5,947 nt of DNA from Promethearchaeota archaeon. Lineage in GTDB: Archaea; Asgardarchaeota; Lokiarchaeia; Sigyniarchaeales; SOKP01. Shown here in pieces: positions 1 to 5,393 of the stretch. A model generated the notes under the pieces. That model was not told the origin of the DNA, searched no databases, and worked only from the letters and a program-made list of their open reading frames with translations. A program made the position numbers and the translations under genes. The stretch covers positions 1 to 5,947 of the forward strand of contig JAHLWE010000441.1 in NCBI GenBank assembly GCA_019058135.1, in the 5' to 3' direction. How positions within the stretch are numbered: the first letter of the stretch is position 1; the number at the start of each line of letters is the position of its first letter.

Positions 1-198
1 CAAGAGTACTGTATAGAGAATTGGCTCCCCAGCTCCCTCTTTAGGTAGAAATATCGCACTGCGCCATGGGACGAATGCTCCAGTAAGATATGTTATGGAC
101 TTTATACGTGTAAGCACACAAAAATCGAGATTAAGCTCATCAATAGCATTTTGATACTTCTTTACATGTCCCTTCCAATTAATTTTGATTTCACTCAT
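1..198 (-). CDS. M24-family / Xaa-Pro peptidase-like protein, N-terminal fragment (cut by left window edge)
   Basis: This open frame encodes 66 residues and runs off the left edge. It starts at an ATG whose complement is at 196-198, and an in-frame stop lies just upstream (complement at 211-213), so this is the first possible Met. The fragment begins MSEIKINWKGH. Residues 14-45 follow the pattern of a creatinase N-terminal domain: a helix (YQNAIDELNLD), a strand (FCVLTR), then SITYLTGAFVPW, matching the family's 'lda.lvts..NirYLTGf' signature. A further strand, APILYTVLL-like (E58-L66), follows. That domain precedes the metal-binding pita-bread domain in aminopeptidase P, prolidase and creatinase relatives, but none of the metal ligands fall inside the window, so enzymatic activity cannot be judged. 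The family call rests on a short stretch. No membrane segment or signal peptide is seen, so it is probably cytosolic. It is transcribed divergently from the glycosyltransferase gene. Confidence 0.68.
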   Translation of the reverse strand, partial: MSEIKINWKGHVKKYQNAIDELNLDFCVLTRIKSITYLTGAFVPWRSAIFLPKEGAGEPILYTVLL

Positions 199-236
199 TT
201 TAAAACAACTCTATAAATATTAGTTTAACTCTTATT

Positions 237-244
237 AATATAAA
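237..244 (-). promoter_or_regulatory. Possible TATA box for the M24-like gene
   Basis: The minus strand reads TTTATATT here, close to the archaeal TATA consensus. Its centre is about 42 bases upstream of the ATG, so initiation about 25 bases downstream would give a leader of roughly 15 bases. The region is very AT-rich, so a chance match is likely enough to keep confidence low. Confidence 0.3.
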
Positions 245-282
245 GTTTTATACAAATTTTTTACCCTTCTAAATTGATACAG

Positions 283-294
283 TTAAATAATAAA
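283..294 (+). promoter_or_regulatory. Possible TATA-like element for the glycosyltransferase gene
   Basis: The 12-mer TTAAATAATAAA starts 35 bases before the ATG, a spacing that would give a leaderless or nearly leaderless transcript in an archaeon. There is no Shine-Dalgarno site at a usable distance: the only purine run (AAAGG, 292-296) is more than 20 bases away. The identical 12-mer occurs upstream of the EndoQ-like gene at 3642-3653. AT-rich background makes this tentative. Confidence 0.3.
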
Positions 295-317
295 GGATTT
301 TTAAGATTAGTTTAAAA

Positions 318-1235
318 ATGAAACTGAAACTTGCCACCAGGGTTTTAAATGAGGAATATTTTATTAACACCTTTCTAGAATATTATGTAAATCTAGGAGT
401 AGATGAGATTCATATTTTTGATTGTAGTTCTTATGATAATACCTTAAATATTATTAGCGCTTGGCAAAGTAAACATAAAGGTATAATTCTCGCTCTTTCT
501 GATAGGCGCTTTAGACACACGAGTTATATTGATGCATCAAATTTCTGTAATTATATATTAGAATACGCAATCAATAATCAAATACAATCGGACGAAGATA
601 GTTGGTGGATTTTTGCCGATATTGATGAATTTATTCGGGCTCCTAACGATAAGAATCTAAAAAAGTTCTTAAAAGAGTGTCATAACGATTTAATTAGAAC
701 AGTCTTTATTGATTGGCAACTTCCGCCTGATCTGATAAATCAAAATTTAGAATTAAATTATATATTAAGAAATGTTCGACTAGCAAGATATGTTGGTTAT
801 ATCCAAAAACTTTATGGGGATCCATTTTATAAAGATTATATCATCAATTTTACTCCTCACAATATAAAAACCTATGAAAAATTAAAAACAATCGCTGGAT
901 TTCATAGATTTATTTTAAAAAATCAAATTTTTTTACCTCCAAATGAATTCCTTATTGTTGATCATCTTCGAACGGTTCCATTTCATATTTCCAAAAAAAG
1001 AATTAATAAACGTTTAAAACTTCTTCAAGATGAGCAAGATGATTGGCTTTTGGAGCATTTCCTTCAATTAAAAAAGCGATTTGAAGATTATGAAAGTTTT
1101 TATAAGAATAGTAAATTGTATGCTTTTGAAGAGATCGAAGAAATCTTGAAAAAAATCCAAGAATATGATAATCAAGAGAGTTATTTCAATAATGTGATTG
1201 TAAAAGAAAATATTCTAAAAACAAAGTTGATATAA
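318..1235 (+). CDS. GT-A fold glycosyltransferase, GT2-like (Glyco_tranf_2_4 / GT92-like type)
   Basis: This is a probable nucleotide-sugar-dependent glycosyltransferase of 305 residues, a usual size for the family. At the N-terminus, RVLNEE (residues 8-13) matches the 'vrNEe..l..Wl.yh..lGvd.i.i.Dn.SsD.T' signature. It continues as YYVNLGVDEIHIFDCSSYDNT (22-42), where D35, S38 and D40 should contact the nucleotide. The metal-binding DxD motif is in WWIFADIDEFI (96-106), with D101 and D103 followed by E104. The segment VDHLRTVPFHISKKRINKR (214-232) resembles the conserved basic His/Arg region near the end of the catalytic domain. The rest of the C-terminus is a Lys/Glu-rich, probably helical tail. 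There is no signal peptide or membrane segment, so it should act on the cytosolic face on lipid-linked or other acceptors. The acceptor and sugar cannot be read from sequence. The start is the first Met after an in-frame stop at 291-293. Neighbours include no other glycan genes, so it looks isolated. Confidence 0.83.
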   Translation: MKLKLATRVLNEEYFINTFLEYYVNLGVDEIHIFDCSSYDNTLNIISAWQSKHKGIILALSDRRFRHTSYIDASNFCNYILEYAINNQIQSDEDSWWIFADIDEFIRAPNDKNLKKFLKECHNDLIRTVFIDWQLPPDLINQNLELNYILRNVRLARYVGYIQKLYGDPFYKDYIINFTPHNIKTYEKLKTIAGFHRFILKNQIFLPPNEFLIVDHLRTVPFHISKKRINKRLKLLQDEQDDWLLEHFLQLKKRFEDYESFYKNSKLYAFEEIEEILKKIQEYDNQESYFNNVIVKENILKTKLI

Positions 1236-1295
1236 ATTCTCTTATTTAATTTAAACATAAATTTTATAAAAATAAAATCAAAAAATCTAGGCAAT

Positions 1296-1318
1296 AAAAG
1301 AAATTTTATTTTATTTAT
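1296..1318 (+). promoter_or_regulatory. Possible BRE/TATA promoter for the LRR gene
   Basis: A purine run (AAAAGAAA, 1296-1303), as expected for an archaeal BRE, is followed directly by TTTTATTTTATTTA. A start site about 25 bases downstream would fall near 1330-1335, just before the GTG at 1340 and about 15 bases before the ATG at 1349. The call is from motif and spacing only in a very AT-rich gap. Confidence 0.3.
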
Positions 1319-1339
1319 TCAGATAAATTTCAAAATTAT

Positions 1340-3562
1340 GTGAGTTTAATGGAGTTTATTGAATTTAATGGTGAAAGAATTGAAGTAAAGGATGGAAAAT
1401 TGGATCTATCTGCTAAAGGTATTAAAAATATTTTGGATATTAAGGCTTTATATACACTAACAAGATTAAAGGTGCTTGACCTTAGATTTAATCGAATTTC
1501 GGATATTTCCGGATTAGAGATGTTTACGAATTTAGAACAATTGTATTTAAGCGGAAATGAAATCTCTGAGATTAAAGGTCTTAAAACGCTTCTTAATTTA
1601 AAAATACTGAATTTATCCTCGAATAAGATTTCCCAAATTAGTGGTTTAGATACTCTTCTTAATTTAGAAAATCTTAATTTAAACAGAAATCAAATTTCCG
1701 AGATTAAGGGGCTTAAATCACCTAAAAAATTAGAACATCTATCTCTTAGTAATAATCAAATTTCTAAAATTTTAGGATTTGAAACATTAATTCAATTAAA
1801 AACTTTAAATCTTGCTTCTAATCAAATTACTGAGATTGAAGGACTTGAGAGATTCATTAAATTAGAAGAATTGGATCTTAATTCTAATAAAATTTCAGAA
1901 ATTAAAGGGCTTGAAACATTAATTAATCTCAAGAAATTATATCTATGGGGTAACGAAATTTCCGAGGTTAAAAGGATTGAGAGTCTCACTAATTTAGAAG
2001 ATATAGATCTAAGTTCCAATAAGCTTACTGAGATTATAGGTATATATGCTATTAAAAATTTGAAAAAATTAACTCTACACGATAATCAAATTTCTAAAGT
2101 TAAGGACCTTAACTGGCTTTTAAATTTAGAAGAACTTGATCTTAGCTCAAATGAAATTTCTGAAATAAAAGGGTTAATATCTCTTAAAAATATGGAAAAA
2201 TTAATTCTTTATAACAATCAAATCGCCGAGATTAAAGGATTCGAGGAACTAATTAATTTGAAAGAATTGGATCTAAGTTCAAATCAAATTACCGAAATTA
2301 AAGGGATTGAATCACTCCTGAATTTGCAAATATTGAATTTAAATAATAATAAAATTAAGGAGATTAAGGGATTGGAACTACTTACGAATTTGTGGAGGCT
2401 TGAATTTAAGTCAAATCAAATCTCAGAAATTAAGGGATTAAGCACACTTATTAATCTAGAGGTATTAGATCTAGATTTCAATCAAATTAAAGAAATTAAA
2501 AAGCTCGAGTCATGTAATAGAATAAGATATTTTAGTATTTCAGGAAATGAAATTTCCGAAATTAAGGGGTTTGAAGTCCTCACCAACTTAGATTATCTAA
2601 ATTTAAGAGAAAATCAAATTTCTGAGATTTCTGGGCTCGAATCCCTCTCAAAGTTAAAAAAACTATACCTTGGTGATAATCAAATTTCTGAAATAAAAGG
2701 ACTTGAATCTCTTACGGAATTATGGATATTAGATCTTAAATATAATCAAATTTCAGAGATTAAAGGTCTAAAAACACTCAAGAAATTAGAGAATCTCAAT
2801 CTTAGAAATAATCGAATTATTGATATCCTAGGGTTTGAAAATCTTGAAAATTTAAGAGAATTGATATTATCTAATAATAATATATCTCCAAATACATTAG
2901 AATCTTTGGGGGGATTAGATAATATGGGATATGCTAATAACCCCCAAAAATTTGTGGAACTTTGTCAATTAAAATTAAGACGAATAAAGATAAGGGAGTT
3001 AGTGGAAGTAAAAAAAGAGGTTATTATATACAAAGGAGAGGAAATTGAAGTAAATGAAAAGAAATTAGATTTATCTAATAGAGGTATCCATGATATAACG
3101 GAAATTAAAGGACTCGAAAAACTTACAAAATTAATATTTTTGCGTCTAGATGGAAATGAAATTTCGGAGATTAAAGGACTTGAGACTTTTACTAATTTAA
3201 AGTATTTAAGACTTGATATAAATAAAATTTCCGAAATAAAAGGGTTAGATAATCTCATCAATTTAAACTGGCTCTTTTTAGATAATAACCAAATTTCAGA
3301 GATTAAAGGTCTAGAATCACTCATAAATTTACAAAAATTAGAACTTAGTTATAATCAAATTGCGGAAATTAAAGGATTAGACCCTCTTATAAATCTAGAA
3401 AATCTAAATTTAACTTTTAATCGAATTACTGAAATTAAAGGGCTAGATACACTTAAAAATCTTATCTTGCTATATCTTAAGAATAATAATATTGATGACT
3501 ATCAAATTAATAAGTTTAAAAAGAAATCAGTTGAGCGAAAAAATTTCTATTTTCGGATATAA
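1340..3562 (+). CDS. Large SDS22/internalin-like leucine-rich-repeat protein, two fused cap-plus-LRR modules
   Basis: This 740-residue protein is almost entirely LRR and has no recognisable catalytic domain, signal peptide or membrane segment, so it is probably a cytosolic protein-binding scaffold. Repeats are 22 residues, consensus LxNLxxLxLxxNxISEIKGLexL. In module one the conserved Asn falls at N51, N73, N95 and so on to N513: 22 repeats with no insertion or deletion. In module two it runs N606 to N716, giving 6 more. Eleven of the 28 repeats carry ISEIKG exactly. Each module opens with a related cap: residues 5-53 and 560-608 align without gaps with 25 of 49 identical. Between them, 516-560 (SLGGLDNMGYANNPQKFVEL and a basic helix) looks like a C-terminal cap of module one. 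Module two ends in a short basic tail without it. The first possible start is GTG 1340; ATG 1349 (residue 4) is as likely, since GTGAG just before it could serve as a Shine-Dalgarno site. The binding partner is unknown. Such repeats are abundant in Asgard archaea and in bacterial internalins. Confidence 0.93.
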   Translation: MSLMEFIEFNGERIEVKDGKLDLSAKGIKNILDIKALYTLTRLKVLDLRFNRISDISGLEMFTNLEQLYLSGNEISEIKGLKTLLNLKILNLSSNKISQISGLDTLLNLENLNLNRNQISEIKGLKSPKKLEHLSLSNNQISKILGFETLIQLKTLNLASNQITEIEGLERFIKLEELDLNSNKISEIKGLETLINLKKLYLWGNEISEVKRIESLTNLEDIDLSSNKLTEIIGIYAIKNLKKLTLHDNQISKVKDLNWLLNLEELDLSSNEISEIKGLISLKNMEKLILYNNQIAEIKGFEELINLKELDLSSNQITEIKGIESLLNLQILNLNNNKIKEIKGLELLTNLWRLEFKSNQISEIKGLSTLINLEVLDLDFNQIKEIKKLESCNRIRYFSISGNEISEIKGFEVLTNLDYLNLRENQISEISGLESLSKLKKLYLGDNQISEIKGLESLTELWILDLKYNQISEIKGLKTLKKLENLNLRNNRIIDILGFENLENLRELILSNNNISPNTLESLGGLDNMGYANNPQKFVELCQLKLRRIKIRELVEVKKEVIIYKGEEIEVNEKKLDLSNRGIHDITEIKGLEKLTKLIFLRLDGNEISEIKGLETFTNLKYLRLDINKISEIKGLDNLINLNWLFLDNNQISEIKGLESLINLQKLELSYNQIAEIKGLDPLINLENLNLTFNRITEIKGLDTLKNLILLYLKNNNIDDYQINKFKKKSVERKNFYFRI
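1352..1498 (+). repeat. N-terminal cap of LRR module one (first copy of a duplicated cap)
   Basis: Residues 5-53 of the LRR protein. Key positions are the G-E-x-I-E-V stretch (11-16), KLDLS (20-24) and GI (27-28), leading into the first full repeat at N51. This half-LRR has Lys in place of the usual Asn and sits 25, not 22, residues before the next repeat. The second copy at 3017-3163 has the same 25-residue spacing. Confidence 0.75.
1466..2899 (+). repeat. LRR array of module one: 22 tandem 66-base coding repeats
   Basis: The coding sequence repeats every 66 bases (22 codons) from residue 43 to 520. All 22 repeat Asn positions are spaced exactly 22 residues apart (N51 to N513). The repeats differ widely at synonymous positions; for example the EIKG core is written with GAG or GAA, ATT or ATA, AAA or AAG and GGA, GGT or GGG in different copies. 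The last repeat (N513, ISPNTL) is degenerate and leads into the C-cap. Confidence 0.9.
1856..2383 (+). repeat. 44-residue (132-base) super-repeat, four copies, inside LRR array one
   Basis: Residues 173-348 fall into four 44-residue units starting at 173, 217, 261 and 305. Odd repeats read NLEELDLSSNxISEIKG, with the concave strand LDL[SN]SN at N183, N227, N271 and N315. Even repeats read NLKKLxLxxNxI, with variable strands (YLWGN, TLHDN, ILYNN, NLNNN). The alternation fades after residue 349, where LEFKSN replaces LDLSSN. Confidence 0.7.
2885..3019 (+). other. Inter-module segment of the LRR protein: probable C-cap and basic helix
   Basis: Residues 516-560 break the 22-residue pattern. They contain LESLGGLDNMG, then YANNPQKFVELCQLKLRR, then a Lys/Arg/Glu-rich, probably helical stretch. 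The position directly after the last repeat of module one and before the second cap suggests a capping element that shields the LRR core. There is no Met near the second cap, so module two cannot easily be translated alone. Confidence 0.6.
3017..3163 (+). repeat. Second copy of the LRR cap (start of module two)
   Basis: Residues 560-608 align without gaps to residues 5-53 (offset 555). Identical positions include G566, E567, I569, E570, V571, KLDLS (575-579), GI (582-583), IK (589-590), LT (595-596) and N606: 25 of 49. This is direct evidence of an internal duplication or fusion of two whole LRR modules. Confidence 0.75.
3131..3499 (+). repeat. LRR array of module two: six tandem 66-base coding repeats
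   Basis: The conserved Asn positions are N606, N628, N650, N672, N694 and N716, each exactly 22 residues apart. The first three carry ISEIKG exactly; the last (NNIDDYQI) is degenerate and runs into a short basic tail (KFKKKSVERK). No equivalent of the module-one C-cap follows. Confidence 0.88.
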
Positions 3563-3641
3563 GCTTAAAATTATTATATTTCTTTAATAAATGGTTAATT
3601 AATTATTTGTAGATATCATCTAAAATAAATCTGATTGCCAA

Positions 3642-3653
3642 TTAAATAATAAA
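3642..3653 (+). promoter_or_regulatory. Possible TATA-like element for the EndoQ-like gene
   Basis: TTAAATAATAAA starts 44 bases before the ATG and is identical to the 12-mer upstream of the glycosyltransferase gene. A start about 25 bases downstream would leave a leader of about 15 bases. No Shine-Dalgarno site is seen in CAACTAGTCTAATATCTAA. The 123-base gap after the LRR gene also suggests separate transcription. Confidence 0.3.
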
Positions 3654-3685
3654 AATTAAAAACTTCCAACTAGTCTAATATCTAA

Positions 3686-4990
3686 ATGAAACCTTTTAAC
3701 GTTGATCTGCATATCCATAGCCCTCATTCTATTTCAGTTTCAAAAAATTTGAATTTAGATACAATGGTGGAAACTTGTAAAAAAAAAGGATTAGATATTA
3801 TTGGTACTGGAGATATTCTCCAACCAACTTGGTTAAAATATATGGAAAATAACCTTCTAAATGAGAAAGATGGAATTTTTTTATATAAAAATGTTAATTT
3901 TATTTTGCAGACAGAGATAGAAGATAAGGAGAATATTCATGAGGTTGTTTTACTTCCAGATTTTGAAGCTGCCAGAGAACTTCAAAAAAAATTAAAGCCC
4001 TTTTCGAAAAATCTTATGAATGAATGGGGAGGTCGTCCTAGAGTTAATTTAAGTCCCCCTGAACTTGTTGATGAAGTTGATGCTGCTGGAGGTTTAATTG
4101 GCCCTGCTCATGCTTTCACGCCATTTAAAGCGATTTTCAGGCAAAATAAGTATTCTACCTTAAAAGAATGTTATCAAGATTCTCTAAAAAAAGTATCATT
4201 TTTAGAATTGGGATTATCTGCAGATACTTATATTGCAGATAGAATGAAATCTCTTAAAGATATAAGTTTTTTGAGTAATAGCGATGCTCATTCGGAAGGT
4301 CCAACCTCACTTGGAAGAGAATTTAATAGATTTGAAATTGAAAAACCCAATTTCGAAGAAATTGTTCTTGCCCTAAAAAGACAAAGAGGTCGTAAAATTA
4401 TTTTAAATGTTGGATTAGATCCAAGATTGGGTAAATATTACAATATGTTTTGTAATAAGTGTAGAAGAAGGATAATTTTTAAAACTGGTAAAGTGAAATC
4501 CTATGGTTTTTTGAGTAATTATAAAATAGACGTCAATTTTGTTACATATCTCGTAAGTGATCCAAAAATAGCAAGAAAAAATTATCAAAAAGATGTCGAT
4601 AAAGGAAAAGTAATTTGTCCAGCATGTAAAAATGATTTTAAAAAAAATATTAAGATAAAATTAGGTGTATTTGAACGAATTGAAATGATTTCAGATTATG
4701 AGCAGCCAAAACATCCACCTCATCGGCCACCATATATTGATATAATACCTTTAGTAGAGATCATAAGAAAAGTACAAAATATCAAAAGTTCAAAATCAAA
4801 AACTGTAGAGAAAATTTATAATGATTTAATAAATAAGCTTGGGGTTGAGTTTTCAATCTTAATCGATTTACCTATTAAAAAGATAAGCGAAGTCAATAAT
4901 GAAATAGCGATTGTAATTGACTCTTTTAGAAAAGGGAATATTGAAGTATTAACTGGAGGAGGCGGAGTATTCGGGGAAATTAAAATCTAA
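3686..4990 (+). CDS. endoQ: EndoQ-like PHP-domain endonuclease (deaminated-DNA repair)
   Basis: This is a homologue of endonuclease Q (family TIGR00375), which in Thermococcales nicks DNA 5' of uracil, hypoxanthine, xanthine and abasic sites. The length, 434 residues, is near the family's usual 420. The PHP metal-binding core is visible: DLHIHS (7-12; D7, H9, H11), GTGD (40-43), TEIED (76-80; E77), IHEVVLL (H85), GPAHAFTPF (139-147; H142) and SNSDAHS (197-203; D200, H202). The zinc finger has C256/C259 and C311/C314. The family signature HPPHRPPYIDIIPLVEII (343-360) follows, and the end carries GGGGVFGEI (424-432). All expected catalytic ligands appear present, so it should be active. The spacing between the two CxxC pairs is 51 residues, longer than I recall for the family. 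The start is firm: an in-frame stop (3683-3685) directly precedes the ATG. No obvious PCNA-binding box is seen at the C-terminus. It faces the zinc-ribbon gene with only 22 bases between stop codons. Confidence 0.91.
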   Translation: MKPFNVDLHIHSPHSISVSKNLNLDTMVETCKKKGLDIIGTGDILQPTWLKYMENNLLNEKDGIFLYKNVNFILQTEIEDKENIHEVVLLPDFEAARELQKKLKPFSKNLMNEWGGRPRVNLSPPELVDEVDAAGGLIGPAHAFTPFKAIFRQNKYSTLKECYQDSLKKVSFLELGLSADTYIADRMKSLKDISFLSNSDAHSEGPTSLGREFNRFEIEKPNFEEIVLALKRQRGRKIILNVGLDPRLGKYYNMFCNKCRRRIIFKTGKVKSYGFLSNYKIDVNFVTYLVSDPKIARKNYQKDVDKGKVICPACKNDFKKNIKIKLGVFERIEMISDYEQPKHPPHRPPYIDIIPLVEIIRKVQNIKSSKSKTVEKIYNDLINKLGVEFSILIDLPIKKISEVNNEIAIVIDSFRKGNIEVLTGGGGVFGEIKI

Positions 4991-5012
4991 ACGGATAAAT
5001 CTTTAAAAATGT

Positions 5013-5282
5013 CTACATTAGGAATTCTAAGGTTAAGTCAATTAAAGCTCCGCAATCACAAGTAAGCCACTCGAAAATTTTTAATGACACAGTTAATAAT
5101 TCTATAGAGCTTCTTTTAAAAGTATTTGTAAAGGATCTCTGATAACCACAATTTGGACATGATAAAAGAGCACGAACTGTTATTTTATCATTATCAACTT
5201 GTTCATTTATCGGTTCCTTTGAATGCTCGTTTATGTTTATATAAGTATTCTCCATGTTGAAAAAACTCAACCTCATTAACAT
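5013..5282 (-). CDS. Small zinc-ribbon protein of unknown function
   Basis: I do not recognise a named family. The 89-residue frame has a Cys pair at SCPNCGYQRSF (C42, C45) and a second at LTCDCGALIDL (C75, C77), a C-x2-C...C-x-C arrangement fitting one structural zinc. About 29 residues separate the pairs, including a polar stretch (FTNTFKRSS) and a hydrophobic run (IELLTVSLKIFEWL). The N-terminal 35 residues are polar and acidic, probably disordered. Three Met codons are possible starts: 5282, 5276 and 5255. An in-frame stop lies directly upstream of the first. The Met at 5255 (MENTYININEHS) gives an 80-residue protein and fits best with a TATA-like box at 5282-5291, which would place initiation inside the longer reading. 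No membrane segment is convincing. It could be a nucleic-acid-binding or protein-binding adaptor, but nothing nearby says which. It is convergent with the EndoQ-like gene; whether they share a role is unknown. Confidence 0.62.
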   Translation of the reverse strand: MLMRLSFFNMENTYININEHSKEPINEQVDNDKITVRALLSCPNCGYQRSFTNTFKRSSIELLTVSLKIFEWLTCDCGALIDLTLEFLM

Positions 5283-5291
5283 TTATATAAA
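5282..5291 (-). promoter_or_regulatory. Possible TATA box for the zinc-ribbon gene
   Basis: A perfect palindrome, TTTATATAAA, is the closest match to an archaeal TATA box in the window. A related copy (ATTTATAT) is repeated ten bases away at 5291-5298. Centred near 5287, it would direct initiation near 5262 and so favour the internal Met at 5255. A box further upstream (5301-5310) would instead allow the longer start. Confidence 0.33.
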
Positions 5292-5370
5292 TTTATATTT
5301 TTAAATATATCTAACACGTAAATGACACAACTTTGTCTAAAAAAGTATAAAATATCTTAATTTTATAGGA

Positions 5371-5381
5371 CAAAAACAAAC
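5371..5381 (-). terminator. Possible oligo-T terminator after the MFS gene
   Basis: On the minus strand this reads GTTTGTTTTTG, beginning 13 bases after the MFS stop codon. A second T run (TTTTTT, complement at 5339-5344) lies further along. Archaeal transcription often ends at such tracts without a hairpin. AT-rich background limits confidence. Confidence 0.3.
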
Positions 5382-5393
5382 ATTAAGTATTTT

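Noticed and set aside
1822..2019. Minus-strand open frame of 65 codons antisense to the LRR gene
   Set aside because: It lies wholly inside the LRR repeats, and its residue pattern (repeated SPLISEI-like stretches) is the reverse-strand shadow of the 66-base repeat. No independent start signal or family resemblance.
1466..2899. Regular tandem repeats that might suggest a CRISPR array or minisatellite
   Set aside because: The 66-base period is exactly 22 codons, keeps one reading frame, and matches the LRR consensus at protein level while varying at synonymous sites; there are no identical short repeats with unique spacers.
3017..3040. Possible separate gene starting at the second LRR module, with AAAGGAGAGG looking like a ribosome-binding site
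   Set aside because: The purine run encodes the conserved G-E-x-I cap residues, no Met codon follows it in a suitable place, and the frame is continuous with module one.
2965..3324. Minus-strand open frame of 119 codons antisense to the LRR gene
   Set aside because: Also a mirror of the LRR coding repeats and cap; the repetitive Ser/Ile/Phe content comes from the complementary strand of EIKGL-type codons.
3563..3685. Possible small RNA or riboswitch in the gap before the EndoQ-like gene
   Set aside because: The 123 bases are AT-rich without a convincing stem or conserved motif; only a TATA-like element is supportable.
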